Source of the DNA: an uncultured Gammaproteobacteria bacterium
GTDB taxonomy: Bacteria; Pseudomonadota; Gammaproteobacteria; Arenicellales; Poriferihabitantaceae
DNA length: 64,000 bases
Assembly: GCA_947259885.1 (NCBI GenBank)
Contig: CAMYNW010000008.1
Span: 1-64,000, forward strand
Reading direction: 5' to 3'
The notes beneath the pieces were generated by a model. The model did not search any database. It was not told where the DNA came from and saw nothing but the letters and a program-made list of their open reading frames with translations. This document shows, one piece after another, positions 1 to 9,556 of this stretch. The position numbers and the translations under genes are program-made. Every line of letters begins with the position of its first letter. Within the stretch, counting starts at the first letter, position 1.

Positions 1-639
1 ATAATCCGAACCTTCTACTGATTGCCATTGATATGGGACCACAGCCGTCATCACCAGAGCACCAACCAGTCCTGTATAGAATAATGAAGTGATGGGGCTA
101 TCGTATAAGCGCACCTTTCGGGTGAAGATCTGGTAGAAGGCGTGCGTAAGCGCCGCGGTCAGAACAAACAGCATACTCCAGTCGAAACCCTCAAACCCGG
201 GTCTGACGACGACCATTGCGCCGACGAAACCGGTGGCCACACCTGCCCAGCGCCGCACGCCAACCTTCTCCTCGAGCAGGAAGATGGACAAAATAGTGAC
301 GAAGATCGGCGACACAAACATGATTGTCGAGGCCGTGGCTAAGGGTAGCAAATGTACCCCGAGGAAGAAAAGTACAGTGGTCGTCAGCATGAAAATAGAT
401 CGTGCACACTGTAAAACGATAGATTGACTTCTTATTTGCAGGCCGGCAGTGAAACCCATCGCAATCAACACAAAGATGACATGAAAAAAGAACCGTGCCC
501 ACACCACCTGCGCCACTGGGTAGCTTTGCATCAGATATTTCGCCATCGCATCGAGAGATACAAACCAGAACATCGTGATCAGCATCCAGGCGATGCCTAT
601 GAGCAGCCTGTCTGGGGTTTCTGTACTGGGAGAAGACAT
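1..639 (-). CDS. EamA/DMT-family permease, truncated by the window edge
   Basis: The first 213 codons are visible and the reading frame stays open to base 1, so the C-terminal part lies outside the window. The translation begins MSSPSTETPDR and contains about six hydrophobic segments separated by short loops, including a helix ending FFFHVIFVLIAMGF and the motif ASTIMFVSPIFVTILS followed by LLEEKV. This is the usual end of the first EamA repeat of drug/metabolite transporters (full length about 290-300 residues). The ATG at 637-639 is directly preceded by an in-frame TAA, so no longer start exists. It is transcribed away from the broken dioxygenase gene at 830. The family is inner-membrane; the substrate cannot be inferred. 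Confidence 0.85.
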   Translation of the reverse strand, partial: MSSPSTETPDRLLIGIAWMLITMFWFVSLDAMAKYLMQSYPVAQVVWARFFFHVIFVLIAMGFTAGLQIRSQSIVLQCARSIFMLTTTVLFFLGVHLLPLATASTIMFVSPIFVTILSIFLLEEKVGVRRWAGVATGFVGAMVVVRPGFEGFDWSMLFVLTAALTHAFYQIFTRKVRLYDSPITSLFYTGLVGALVMTAVVPYQWQSVEGSDY

Positions 640-829
640 TTACGAATACTAATCGAGGATCGAGACCTTGTGGGATCTCATCTTGAGAATTCCAGGGACA
701 CAATACTTAATTCGGCACGATTGACAGGGGGGGATTTTCAGGAAAAGTAATCCTGGTCGATGGATCAGAGTGCAGTTGCCGACAAATGGTTATACTGCCC
801 CCCTGTTTTTATGAGCAACCCAGATAGCG

Positions 830-1111
830 ATGCCTAAACATCTGTCTGAAGACCAGGTCGCGCAATATCACGAACAAGGATTTTGTTCCGCAATCGATGT
901 GATGTCAGAACACAAGGCACTTGTGTTTGCGGACCGTCTGGCCGAAGCGGAACGACAATATCCGGACGCGCTTCAGGGAAAGAACCGAAATAATGCCCAC
1001 CTGGTGTTCCGCTTTCTGGATGAGATTGCGTTTCACTCCGTAATTCTGGGTATCGTCGAAGATCTGATGGGTGAAGATCCTTTATCGTGGCGCGGAGAAA
1101 ACCGGAGATAA
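830..1111 (+). pseudogene. Phytanoyl-CoA dioxygenase (PhyH) N-terminal fragment
   Basis: The 93-residue reading frame starts MPKHLSEDQVAQYHEQGFC, the typical N-terminus of PhyH-type Fe(II)/2-oxoglutarate dioxygenases (a helix followed by a Y/F-x-x-x-G-F element). It continues through HLVFRFLDEIAFHSVILGIVEDLMG, which aligns to the segment just before the metal site. It then runs into WRGENRR and a stop. The HxD motif, distal His and 2-oxoglutarate-binding Arg, which need roughly another 170 residues, are absent, and I found no continuation in the other plus frames up to 1274. I read it as the remnant of a gene that lost its 3' part. A short functional protein is unlikely because no catalytic residue remains. 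Confidence 0.7.
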
Positions 1112-1274
1112 TTGATTTGAACTTGCCAAGCCTTACAATCAGTTACCGCCGCTTCTCCCAGAAGCCGGGTGGAATCAATCATCTCCTGGAAAACGAATTG
1201 CCACATCAAGTGAAAAATGCTTTTAATAGTTATTTCACTAACAATCAGTCAGAGATTAAAAAGAGAAAACTCAG

Positions 1275-1736
1275 ATGTTGAAAAAATTGTCTTTACAAGT
1301 GTTTGCGGCGCTATCCATGTTGATTCCAGGAATCGCCCTGAGCATGTCGCCTTTTGCCAACGTGGTTTTTGCCAGTGAGGTCGCCGCGCATGAAAATCGC
1401 GTAGATCCTAAAAGCATCAAACAAGATTTTGGATGCGGCGAACCGGTACACGCCGTGATTGGACTTGAAGGCCTCGCAATTGGTCCACATGATATTGAAG
1501 TTATCTGGTTAGACCCGGAGGGTAATGCGCTTAAAGCTGATAAAGGTCAGGTGGAGATTCCCAGAATAAATTGGATCGCGTACTTTTCATCATCAATCAT
1601 GGTCTCGGCAGATGCTGCGGCGTCAGGCGAGGGTCAGTCCTCACCGGAGATAAGTCCTTATTCGGGGGTGTGGGTGGTCGAGGTGCGAAGTGGCGGAGAG
1701 TCTGTGGGCAGAGGAACGTTTACTATGACATGTTGA
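1275..1736 (+). CDS. Small secreted protein of unknown function
   Basis: 153 residues. The N-terminus MLKKLSLQVFAALSMLIPG is a positively charged start plus hydrophobic core, and a signal peptidase I site is plausible after VVFA (about residue 33). No lipobox Cys is present, so it is probably periplasmic rather than a lipoprotein. The mature part has two cysteines, one in FGCGEP near its start and one as the last residue (FTMTC), which could form a disulfide. The alternating pattern in HDIEVIWLDPEGN and GVWVVEVRSGGESVG suggests a small beta-sandwich. I do not recognise a named family. It follows the PhyH fragment on the same strand and stands alone. Confidence 0.6.
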   Translation: MLKKLSLQVFAALSMLIPGIALSMSPFANVVFASEVAAHENRVDPKSIKQDFGCGEPVHAVIGLEGLAIGPHDIEVIWLDPEGNALKADKGQVEIPRINWIAYFSSSIMVSADAAASGEGQSSPEISPYSGVWVVEVRSGGESVGRGTFTMTC

Positions 1737-1898
1737 GAGGAAAGTTAAGGTAGTGGATACAATTTATTATGCTTGAGTTATCTGATGTGGTCTTTCTCAT
1801 TTTCAATCCGAACTTGAGTCAGAAATCTTAAGACAAGGCGCCCGAAGACTCAGACGAAGGCGATTTAACACTTTGCATGATCTTGATCGTTAAACCCC

Positions 1899-2507
1899 TC
1901 AAACATTTGCGTTAGTGGCAGTAACTAGAAAAACTGGATAGCTTTTGCCGTTTCTTTCTATAGAATGGGCGTTGTGAAAGTGAATATCGACAAAGCTATT
2001 ATTTGCGATGGTGTTCTTTAGTTCCTCCCGCGCGAAACCGTGATGGTAAATCCCCTCGGTGCCGGCCTCGTGAAAGGTGCCGTCTTCTTTGTCGAGATCA
2101 GCGATCGCAATAGTTCCACCGGGCCGCAGATGTTTGGCAAACGTCGCAAAAAGTTTGTCTGTATCTTCAACATGGTGCATCGTCATGGCGCTGATAATAA
2201 GATCGTATCGAGACACCAAAGGTAACTCGATAATATCCTGGCAAACGGCAATCACTTTGCCTTGAAACTCGGGCTTTGCCACCAACTTCTCCAGCATAGC
2301 TGTGGAGGTGTCCACAGCGTCTATCGATTTAACCCGAGGGGCAACGTGTGAAGTCAGCAGGCCGGTGCCGGCACCAAAATCCATAACCGCCATGTTCCCG
2401 TCTAACGGGACATGTGCGAGGATAGAGGCACCAATCGCTGAAGAAAGTTGTGTACGCATCTGATTGGCATCCCAGTCACTGGCTTTTTCTTTAAAGAGGT
2501 CGGACAT
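1899..2507 (-). CDS. Class I SAM-dependent methyltransferase
   Basis: 202 residues. The SAM-binding glycine motif DFGAGTGLLT lies at about residues 43-52, followed by the acidic end of beta-2 (DAVDTS) and then SAMTMHHVED and LRPGGTIAIADLD (motifs II/III). The order and spacing fit the methyltransferase 11/12 superfamily of small-molecule methyltransferases. There is no N- or C-terminal extension, so the substrate is not indicated. The gene is monocistronic between a gene-free stretch and the tRNA-Leu region. The ATG at 2505-2507 gives the family's usual short lead helix before motif I. Confidence 0.85.
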   Translation of the reverse strand: MSDLFKEKASDWDANQMRTQLSSAIGASILAHVPLDGNMAVMDFGAGTGLLTSHVAPRVKSIDAVDTSTAMLEKLVAKPEFQGKVIAVCQDIIELPLVSRYDLIISAMTMHHVEDTDKLFATFAKHLRPGGTIAIADLDKEDGTFHEAGTEGIYHHGFAREELKNTIANNSFVDIHFHNAHSIERNGKSYPVFLVTATNANV

Positions 2508-2704
2508 CTGTTTTTTCTGAATTCTGATAGTTCTTTGTGACTCGAAAAAAAACTGTCGCTTAAGACAATGTTTCGATTGACAGTTTCATCGGGAGTCGAC
2601 TGCAATTTCTCAACACTGAAATATACTCAGCAACGCGTTAGCAATTAATACTTAATAAAGGATAAAAGCCATTTTCGAATTGACTTTTTATTGTGACTTT
2701 GATT

Positions 2705-2789
2705 TGGTGCCGAAGGAGGGACTCGAACCCTCACGCCGTGAAGCACAGCCCCCTCAAGACTGCGTGTCTACCAGTTCCACCACTTCGGC
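2705..2789 (-). tRNA. tRNA-Leu (anticodon GAG)
   Basis: Read on the minus strand, the acceptor 5' GCCGAAG pairs with CTTCGGC, followed by discriminator A and an encoded CCA (2705-2707). The D-arm is GTG/CAC. The anticodon stem CAGTC/GGCTG encloses loop TTGAGGG with anticodon GAG at 2753-2755. A long class II variable arm follows, then a T-arm with TTCGAGT. The long variable arm and GAG anticodon identify leucine. It lies just 3' of secG on the same strand, the arrangement of tpiA/secG/leuU known in many gammaproteobacteria. Confidence 0.97.
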
Positions 2790-2833
2790 TATTTGGAATC
2801 CTTCTTTATCTGTTTGAATTATATCTTTAAACT

Positions 2834-3220
2834 TTATTCTGGTGCCGTCGGTACGTCGCTTTCTTGAGTGGCGGGTGCGGGCTCCGTTGTTTCGGTCTGG
2901 GGCACATCACTTTCGGTCGTTTCAGACTGTGTCCCTTGTTCGACCTGCTGCATTACAGAGCCTTCGATGACGCTTTCCGGGGCCTTCTGTTTTGAGTAAA
3001 GGTAAGCGAGGCTGAGACTGGTACTGAAGAACAGCGCGACCAGAATTGATGTAGTGCGGCTTAAAAAGTTCGATGCGCCCACTGCGCCAAAAAGAGATTG
3101 TGATGAGCCGCCGCCGAAAGCCGCGCCAGCGTCTGCGCCCTTGCCTTGTTGAAGGAGAACCAGGGTAACGATTGCCACAGCAACCACTAAATGCACAACG
3201 AGTAACAGATTGGAAATCAT
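2834..3220 (-). CDS. secG: Preprotein translocase subunit SecG
   Basis: 128 residues. SecG stabilises SecYE and assists SecA-driven export in the inner membrane. Two transmembrane helices are evident: residues 1-22 ([20 protein letters not shown]) and about 52-75 ([24 protein letters not shown]). They flank the conserved cytoplasmic loop [15 protein letters not shown] and the SLFGA element. The C-terminal ~50 residues are an acidic Glu/Thr/Pro-rich tail, as in other proteobacterial SecG proteins. The ATG overlaps the tpiA stop by 4 bases, so the two are translationally coupled. tRNA-Leu follows about 45 bases downstream. Confidence 0.96.
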   Translation of the reverse strand: MISNLLLVVHLVVAVAIVTLVLLQQGKGADAGAAFGGGSSQSLFGAVGASNFLSRTTSILVALFFSTSLSLAYLYSKQKAPESVIEGSVMQQVEQGTQSETTESDVPQTETTEPAPATQESDVPTAPE

Positions 3221-3996
3221 GTGTCAGATCCTTGGGGTGCCGCTTTGGTTGCGGCTCTACAAATTGCAATAAATTCTTCGGCCTTTAATGAGGCGCCGCC
3301 AATCAGGCCGCCGTCGATGTCGGGCTCGTCTAATAGATGCGCGGCGTTATCCGGTTTCATACTTCCGCCATAGAGTATATGGATTTTATTGGCAACCGCA
3401 CTATCGTGTTCTTTTAAATGATTGCGAATAAATTCGTGCACCATCTGCGCCTGTTGGGGCGAAGCGGTGAGGCCGGTGCCGATGGCCCAAACCGGTTCAT
3501 AGGCGATGATGGCATGGGCCACGGTGTCGATGCCGCAATGATCAATTACAGCTTCAAGCTGTCGTTCGATAATGTATTCGGTTATATCGGCTTTGCGTTC
3601 CGTTTGGGTCTCGCCAACACAAAGTATAGGGGTCAGGCCGAATTCCACTGCGGCGCTGATTTTGGCCGCGATCAGGTCGTCGGTTTCGCCCTGTTCGGTG
3701 CGACGTTCTGAATGACCGACGATAGTGTAGTGGCCACCAGCGTCGGTGATCATGGGGCCGGAAATCTGACCAGTATGGGCACCGGAGACATGCACATCGA
3801 TATCCTGGGAGCCGGTCTCTATCACGGTGTGTTCGACTAGCTTACTGACCTCGGCCAATAGCGTAGCGGGAGGGCAGAGGATAACGCCAATGGCGTGAAA
3901 TTCCTTCTGTACTTCAACCAGGGCGCCGCAAAGTTCCCGGGCCATGGCCTGGGTGCCGTTCATCTTCCAGTTGCCTGCTACGATGGGGTGGCGCAC
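3217..3996 (-). CDS. tpiA: Triosephosphate isomerase
   Basis: 259 residues, a normal length. The enzyme interconverts dihydroxyacetone phosphate and glyceraldehyde 3-phosphate in cytosolic glycolysis/gluconeogenesis. Visible signatures are the N-terminal GNWKMNG carrying the catalytic Lys, VGHSERR with the electrophilic His, [10 protein letters not shown] with the catalytic Glu, and [10 protein letters not shown] plus GGLIGGASL for phosphate binding. The start codon is GTG (3994-3996). The stop overlaps secG by 4 bases. A roughly 200-base gene-free stretch upstream (3997-4194) must hold the promoter. Confidence 0.97.
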   Translation of the reverse strand: MRHPIVAGNWKMNGTQAMARELCGALVEVQKEFHAIGVILCPPATLLAEVSKLVEHTVIETGSQDIDVHVSGAHTGQISGPMITDAGGHYTIVGHSERRTEQGETDDLIAAKISAAVEFGLTPILCVGETQTERKADITEYIIERQLEAVIDHCGIDTVAHAIIAYEPVWAIGTGLTASPQQAQMVHEFIRNHLKEHDSAVANKIHILYGGSMKPDNAAHLLDEPDIDGGLIGGASLKAEEFIAICRAATKAAPQGSDT

Positions 3997-4194
3997 TTGT
4001 GTTAGGTCGGAATTTGGGGGTGGGGATGGTAACTGCGGAGGGGTTGGAAATCAATGGGTTGGGGGTGGTTCCAAATCACCATTATGGACCCCGTCCCATG
4101 ATCTCCGGCAGATTTACGAGGTCCTGAGTCAAGTGCGCGGCACCCGGATAAGGGCTGCATATATTGCGGGTGCCCTTGGAGGCCCCGACTTTGG

Positions 4195-5358
4195 TTAAGA
4201 TGACGAGGGGGATGCAATATTTGCCGGAGTGGTCAATTTGCGGATAAAGTGTATGGAGAGGGCGAGAATACTGATGGAGAAGACAATAACGGCTTGCCAG
4301 CCGAGGTGGCGGTAGAGTAGGACTGGGAGCCACGAACCCAGTGTGCCGCTTAGATAGTAGACCGAAACGTAGATGCCGTTGACAACCCCTTTGTGCTCTT
4401 TTGCGATGTGATTGACGTAACCGGAAAGGGTGGCGTGGATCAGGAACATAGCGCCGGCGAGGAACAGCATCATAATGAACAGGATCGCTAGTTGTGGCGC
4501 GAGGTAAGTGACAAGCGCGATAATGTTGGCGATGACCGCCGCAATTAAAACCTTTTGCTCGCTGTTCATCCTTTTAACCAATCCTTCACTCATGATGGCC
4601 GTGGGGATGCCGATGATGTATCCGAAGTAGACCATTGAGATTAGAAAGCTGCTGGCATTTGGATCGATTTCTTTGATGCGAAAAGGCAATAGAGAAAGAA
4701 TGCCGAGGAAGACGAAGAAGATCGCGAACAGGGTGAGATAAGCGAAGGTGTAGTTAGGAACCGCGAGCACGCGACCGATAGCTTTACGATCCAGTCGGCT
4801 GAAATTAACTTCGGCATCCGCATCAATTTTGTTTGTGAGCAGAAGAGGGATAATTAGCGCAACGCCTAGCAAGAGAAAGACCCATTGCCATCCGAGTGTG
4901 GAGGCCAGGTAGCCGCTCAATACGCGACTGGAAAATCCGCCGAGGATAGTCGCGGCAACATAAAGGCCCATATTACGACGCAATGCCGTGGGTGACGACA
5001 TCGTGGCGCAGTAGGTCATCAGCGACGTAAACAATGCAGGCAACAACAGGCCCTGAATAAAACGCAGGGTCAATAGCTGCCAGAATTCGGTGGCGAAGAA
5101 AAGTGCCGCCTGGTCAACGATCAATAAAACGAGAGCGATCTGCAGCATGCTTCGAGCCGGTACGGCTTGCAGAAAGTAGCCGTAGAAGATGGGCGCAAGG
5201 CCTAAGGGGAGCAGGGTGACGGTGATCAGTAACGCGGCATCACTCATGGGGACGCCGAACTCGGTAACAAGTTGCGGCAGGATGGGTTGCGGGGTGTAGA
5301 GGGTGCAGAAGGTCAGGAAGGTCGTAAACAGAACGATCCCGAGCTGGCTGCGGGTCAT
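4195..5358 (-). CDS. MFS transporter (YnfM-like)
   Basis: 387 residues with twelve predicted hydrophobic segments, the size of a 12-TM major facilitator. The start TRSQLGIVLFTTFLTFCTLYTPQPILP, the loop motif RRNMGLYVAATILGGFSSRVLSGYLA and the second-half segment resemble the YnfM/MFS_1 group of putative drug or metabolite exporters. The transported compound is unknown. It ends 198 bases before the tpiA start codon and lies 19 bases downstream of the endonuclease-like gene, so these two may be co-transcribed. Confidence 0.85.
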   Translation of the reverse strand: MTRSQLGIVLFTTFLTFCTLYTPQPILPQLVTEFGVPMSDAALLITVTLLPLGLAPIFYGYFLQAVPARSMLQIALVLLIVDQAALFFATEFWQLLTLRFIQGLLLPALFTSLMTYCATMSSPTALRRNMGLYVAATILGGFSSRVLSGYLASTLGWQWVFLLLGVALIIPLLLTNKIDADAEVNFSRLDRKAIGRVLAVPNYTFAYLTLFAIFFVFLGILSLLPFRIKEIDPNASSFLISMVYFGYIIGIPTAIMSEGLVKRMNSEQKVLIAAVIANIIALVTYLAPQLAILFIMMLFLAGAMFLIHATLSGYVNHIAKEHKGVVNGIYVSVYYLSGTLGSWLPVLLYRHLGWQAVIVFSISILALSIHFIRKLTTPANIASPSSS

Positions 5359-5377
5359 GATTGAAAGTGCCTGAGTC

Positions 5378-6238
5378 TTAAAGGTCGATCTCGGTCCAGA
5401 CCGGGAAGTGGTCAGAGCCGGTGGCGTCGTAATCTACGCGACAGCTTTTGATTCGATGTCGTAATGCTGCACTGACGAAGCAGTAATCAAGCGTTGCGGG
5501 TTGGTCGTCGACTTCAGAAGTATGACCTTCGCTTCGAATATTTCCTGCCTGGGTCCAGGCATCTACGAATCCGTCAGGGCTCGTGATCAAGCCGCCGTAA
5601 TCGCTCACTGGTCCCACGATGGCATGGTATTCGGGGCTACCCGGCTGGCAGTTGAAGTCGCCCATCATAATGGCTTCGGCGGGCACGTCCTGATCTGAAA
5701 TACCGGCTTCATAGTCTTTGCCTCGCATATCGCCGCACATGGGGGCGCCTTCGTGGATGGCGTTTCTATGAATGTGGAGAAGTTTCTCTATCTGGGGCAT
5801 GCGGGTTTCGCTGGCCAGGTGGGTCAGATGAGTCGAGTAGATGCGAAGTCGGGTGTCGTTACAATCGATGGTGGCTTCGATGGCGGAGCGCTGGATACTG
5901 AGCGGATCGACGCTTCCACGCTTTGGTAACAGATGATGGCGGTTCCTCAGAATCGGAAATTTGCTTAACACCATATTGCCGAACTGACGACGTCTGTTTT
6001 CTGAAGGCGTGGTGTCTTCAACATGGAGATCGACACCGGGGCCGTAGGTCCAGTAGTAATCGGGGAGATGTTTCGCGAGGACTTTGACCTGGTCCTGCAT
6101 GTCGGTGTGGTGCCAATGACGATCGACTTCCTGCAGGGCGATGATGTCTGCACCGCAAACTTCATTAGCGATACGTTCGAGATTGACCTGGCCATCCTGG
6201 CCCTTGCCGTATTGGATGTTGTAGGTGACGAATTGCAT
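5378..6238 (-). CDS. Endonuclease/exonuclease/phosphatase-fold hydrolase
   Basis: 286 residues. The start MQFVTYNIQYG is the beta strand carrying the metal-binding Asn of the EEP fold. ADIIALQEVDRHW supplies the catalytic Glu, RIYSTHLTHLA the active-site His strand, MMGDFNCQPGSPEY the Asp/Asn motif, LDYCFVS follows, and GSDHFPVWTEIDL is the terminal SDH motif. All metal-site residues of the family are present. It lacks a signal peptide. The family includes DNases, sphingomyelinases and lipid phosphatases, so the substrate stays open. Confidence 0.88.
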   Translation of the reverse strand: MQFVTYNIQYGKGQDGQVNLERIANEVCGADIIALQEVDRHWHHTDMQDQVKVLAKHLPDYYWTYGPGVDLHVEDTTPSENRRRQFGNMVLSKFPILRNRHHLLPKRGSVDPLSIQRSAIEATIDCNDTRLRIYSTHLTHLASETRMPQIEKLLHIHRNAIHEGAPMCGDMRGKDYEAGISDQDVPAEAIMMGDFNCQPGSPEYHAIVGPVSDYGGLITSPDGFVDAWTQAGNIRSEGHTSEVDDQPATLDYCFVSAALRHRIKSCRVDYDATGSDHFPVWTEIDL

Positions 6239-6292
6239 TTTGTTATTTTACTTCGGTTTCTTGTGTTCGTCGTCATGAAGGACATGACCTCG

Positions 6293-7024
6293 TTAAACCG
6301 TTAATCGGTGCTGATACAACACCTGATAATACGGCTCGGCCTGGTCGGCGATCTGCTGCATTTCTGGATTGAGGTTTAGTGGTTTTTCCTCGTATTCGGC
6401 GAAGCCGGTGGATTTCCATACCGAGTCGTACCAGTATTTTCCCCACACGCCGTCGGAGTCGCGTTGTCCTTCAGGCCAGGCGATCATTTCGGTGCGGAAG
6501 GGGATGCCGAATTGCTCGCACATGATGCGGAGCATCGCGTCGGGGTCGAGCAGGAAGTCTTTGCTGTCGATCACCATGGGCATGGTGCTGGTGGTTTTGA
6601 TGACGTAGTCGAACAGCTTGGCTTGTTGTATGAAACCGAGATCGTCTAGAGTGAGGTCGGGGCGGACGGCGCCGTAGGAGGCGACGACTTGATCCGGTTG
6701 CCGGATAAGGAAGCAGTTTGTGAGGCCCCGCACCCAGTCTTGATTCATTTCCGGCAGCAGGTGCATGGTCATATGCTTCTGGTAAAACACGGGAGAATTG
6801 TTGGGTGCGTTACCGAGGCAGCATTTCGCGATCGCCTCCCAGTCGGTGCCCTGGTCGGCGATGATTTCTTCCGCGCCGGGGTGGGCGATACCGCTTCGAT
6901 ATAAATAGTGTCCGTACATCGGTTCGTCCCAGACTTCGGTGTCGGGCCGGTTCTCGAACGCGCGCATCATGGCGGTGGAAATATTACGCGGCCCGGACCA
7001 CATGGCGATACGCAGCCTGGTCAT
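6293..7024 (-). CDS. Sulfotransferase-like P-loop protein
   Basis: 243 residues. The N-terminal strand and loop RIAMWSGPRNISTAMMRAFENR match the 5'-phosphosulfate-binding P-loop-like element of the sulfotransferase superfamily, and FLIRQPDQVVASY matches the 3'-phosphate-binding strand. Proteins of this type often sit beside branched-chain/class IV aminotransferases. Its ATG overlaps the aminotransferase stop by 4 bases, so translation is coupled. Whether it transfers sulfate or has been recruited for another role is not shown by the sequence. Confidence 0.75.
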   Translation of the reverse strand: MTRLRIAMWSGPRNISTAMMRAFENRPDTEVWDEPMYGHYLYRSGIAHPGAEEIIADQGTDWEAIAKCCLGNAPNNSPVFYQKHMTMHLLPEMNQDWVRGLTNCFLIRQPDQVVASYGAVRPDLTLDDLGFIQQAKLFDYVIKTTSTMPMVIDSKDFLLDPDAMLRIMCEQFGIPFRTEMIAWPEGQRDSDGVWGKYWYDSVWKSTGFAEYEEKPLNLNPEMQQIADQAEPYYQVLYQHRLTV

Positions 7025-7929
7025 GATTCGGCGTCGATCATTTCTAGGTAAAGGTTCTGCAGTCTTTCGACGATCGGACCGCGTCCACCGGAGCCGATCT
7101 GACGACCGTCAATAGCGCCGACTGGTGCGACCCCGGCGAAGGTGCCGGTAACAAAACTTTCATCGGCGCCGTAGACGTCGGTAAGACTGAAGTTTTTTTC
7201 GAACACCGGGATTTTGTTCTGTTGGCATAGCTGAATGATATTGCCACGGGTGATGCCGCCGAGGCAGTAGTCACCGGTGGAGGTCCAGACTTCGCCCTTA
7301 CGCACGATAAAGAAATGGGTCGAGTTGCAGGTGGCGACGAAACCGTGAGGATCGAGCATCAACGCTTCATCGGCGCCGGCTTTGGAAGCCTGAATGCAGG
7401 CGGTGATGCAGTTGAGCTTGGAGTGGCTGTTCAGTTTTGGATCCTGGACGTCGGGGTAGCCGCGGCGTACATGCACGGTAAACAGTTTCATGCCGCGGGT
7501 CAGCGTATCCGGCAGAGCGGTTTTGTATTCCGGGATGATGACGATAGTCGGTGGTGAGATGGTGACGCGAGGATCCTGGTAGGGGGTGGCTTTGAGCCCG
7601 CGTGTGACCATCAGGCGGATATGCACGCCGTCTTCCATGTCGTTGGCGGCGAGGGTGTGATAAAGGCGCTCAGATAATTGCTTTTTGCCGACCATCATGT
7701 CCATGTCGATGGCCTTGGCGCCCTCATATAGTCGATCCAGGTGCTGGTCGAGAAAGGCGATCTTGCCGTGGTGCACTCGCAAGCCTTCCCATACCCCGTC
7801 ACCTAAGACAAATCCGCTGTCAAACACCGAAACCTTGGCCTCATTGCGCGGAAACAGGCGGCCGTTGATATCGATCAGAATCGAGTGGTTGCGTGGATCG
7901 TCGTAGTAATCGTGTGTTCCCTTCTTCAT
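7021..7929 (-). CDS. Class IV (branched-chain/D-amino acid type) PLP aminotransferase
   Basis: 302 residues. Features of PLP fold-type IV are visible: the N-terminal FDSGFVLGDGVWEGLRV with the conserved G-x-G-x-(W/F)-E-(G/S) element, RLYEGAKAID, the segment KLNSHSKLNCITACIQA carrying the probable Schiff-base Lys, EALMLDPHGFVATCNSTHFFIV (E-x-x-x-x-N), and GITRGNIIQLC for phosphate binding. Substrate could be branched-chain amino acids or a D-amino acid. It is the first gene of a coupled pair with the sulfotransferase-like gene. The 270-base region 7930-8200, between it and the divergent amidase, holds both promoters; I see no clear operator there. Confidence 0.85.
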   Translation of the reverse strand: MKKGTHDYYDDPRNHSILIDINGRLFPRNEAKVSVFDSGFVLGDGVWEGLRVHHGKIAFLDQHLDRLYEGAKAIDMDMMVGKKQLSERLYHTLAANDMEDGVHIRLMVTRGLKATPYQDPRVTISPPTIVIIPEYKTALPDTLTRGMKLFTVHVRRGYPDVQDPKLNSHSKLNCITACIQASKAGADEALMLDPHGFVATCNSTHFFIVRKGEVWTSTGDYCLGGITRGNIIQLCQQNKIPVFEKNFSLTDVYGADESFVTGTFAGVAPVGAIDGRQIGSGGRGPIVERLQNLYLEMIDAES

Positions 7930-8200
7930 GGTGTTTGGTCCGGTACGCCCTGGTGGTTAACCCATCGGAGAATAGTGGAAGCTGGCATAAAATCAATAGT
8001 TACGGATCGATGTTGTGATTTGCTGCGTCTTCGTAGGAATTATGGAGATATGGTTGCCTTGTTCTGCCAGGAAATTTCCGCTAATCTGAGTATGCGGGCA
8101 ATTAAAAAGCTAGAGCTCGCTATGGCACGATGCATTCGCTCCGCTTGACCTCGATTCACCGAACAACCGATACGATTAAGTTTAAATCAGGAACAAGTCC

Positions 8201-9556
8201 ATGCGGAGAAACCCAAATCTAAGACGGCTGTCGAAACGACTCTCAAGCGGTAAGAAAAGCTGCGAGGAGGTGATCATCGAATGTATGGTCATGGCGGACA
8301 CCGAAGACGGATTATTTACCTGGCTCGATCCAAATGTGATTGAGCAGGCCAAGAAGATTGATCTTGCCAGGGAGTCCGGTGATCTGCCGCCACTTGCCGG
8401 AATTCCGATCACCCTTAAAGACCTGTTTAATGTTAACGGCCAGAAAACTACTGCGGGGTCCAAGGTGCTCGATGCTATTGGATCGGAGGCAACCGAAGAC
8501 GCCGAAGTGGTGGCGCATTTGCGGGATGCGGGGATGCTGTTTCTTGGACGCACCAATATGAGCGAATTCGCCTTCAGCGGAATGGGGCTGAATCCACACT
8601 TTCCGCCGCTGTACTCAGTGTGGGATCGCAAGACTGGCCGGCTTCCCGGGGGCTCTTCTTCTGGTAGCGCGGTGAGTGTGGCCCTTGGGATTGTGCCGGG
8701 CACAGTGGGATCCGATACCGCAGGATCTTGTCGTATCCCGGCAGCTTTTAATGGCATCGTTGGTGTCAAGCCAAGTTACGGCAGATTGTCGCTTGAGGGT
8801 GTCTATCCCTTGTCCCCAACTTCGGATGCGCCGGGTCCGCTTGGGGAAGATGTCGACACCTGTTTCATATTAGATCATGTAATGACTGGCAAGCTCGGTG
8901 GCGAGCTGCCGAAAATGTCCCCGGAAAATACCATGAACATGCGGTTGATGGTGCCCGACGGTATCGTGATGGAGGATCTCGATATGGAAGTCAATATGGC
9001 CTTTCGCCGTGCGATGAAGCGGCTCAAGGCAGGCGGGGTAGATGTGGTGACCGGCACCTTATCCGCGGTTGATCACAGCATCGATATGTTCTTCAATCGC
9101 CCGGTGGTGCTGTTTGAGGCCTGGCAGCATCACGTGAAGATGTTGGAACTGCATGGTGATTTATATGACCCCTTTGTGCGCCAGCGAATCGGAGGTGGTA
9201 AGACCGTGACGGCTGAAACCCAGCATCAGCGATATGAGGAGAAAGCCGAGTTGGTGAAATTTTTCAATCACGATTTTGCTGAAGCCGAAATCGACGCGCT
9301 GGTGTATCCCACCGTGGCCTGTATTCCGCCAGCGGTGTCGGAGACTGACGATCCGGAGCGCATCGGGGCAATCAACCTTCGCTGCCTGCGCAATACCGCA
9401 TCGGTCAATTACTATGACGGCTGTGCGATTACTCTGCCGTGTCATGAACAGGGCATGCCGCCAGTAGGGCTGATGATCTGTTGCCCCCATGGGCAGGATG
9501 AGAAGCTTTACAATCTGGCGGCTAAAGTTGAATCAATTTTGAGAGAAGACGAATGA
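8201..9556 (+). CDS. Amidase-signature hydrolase of the nitrile hydratase operon
   Basis: 451 residues. The amidase-signature Ser-cisSer-Lys triad is visible: Lys in [10 protein letters not shown] (about residue 73), the Gly/Ser loop [12 protein letters not shown] (about 148-158), and the nucleophilic Ser in [18 protein letters not shown] (about 176). The family usually has GSDTGGS, so Ala replaces the first Gly here. It hydrolyses an amide to acid and ammonia. The neighbouring nitrile hydratase suggests a nitrile to amide to acid pathway. The ATG has AGGAAC about 8 bases upstream. The last codons overlap the alpha-subunit start by 4 bases. Confidence 0.9.
   Translation: MRRNPNLRRLSKRLSSGKKSCEEVIIECMVMADTEDGLFTWLDPNVIEQAKKIDLARESGDLPPLAGIPITLKDLFNVNGQKTTAGSKVLDAIGSEATEDAEVVAHLRDAGMLFLGRTNMSEFAFSGMGLNPHFPPLYSVWDRKTGRLPGGSSSGSAVSVALGIVPGTVGSDTAGSCRIPAAFNGIVGVKPSYGRLSLEGVYPLSPTSDAPGPLGEDVDTCFILDHVMTGKLGGELPKMSPENTMNMRLMVPDGIVMEDLDMEVNMAFRRAMKRLKAGGVDVVTGTLSAVDHSIDMFFNRPVVLFEAWQHHVKMLELHGDLYDPFVRQRIGGGKTVTAETQHQRYEEKAELVKFFNHDFAEAEIDALVYPTVACIPPAVSETDDPERIGAINLRCLRNTASVNYYDGCAITLPCHEQGMPPVGLMICCPHGQDEKLYNLAAKVESILREDE

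Noticed and set aside
191..703. 170-residue minus-strand frame
   Set aside because: It overlaps the EamA permease gene in another frame and has no membrane pattern or family motif.
1087..1281. Frameshifted continuation of the PhyH fragment
   Set aside because: The 64-residue frame contains none of the HxD, His or Arg motifs of the family.
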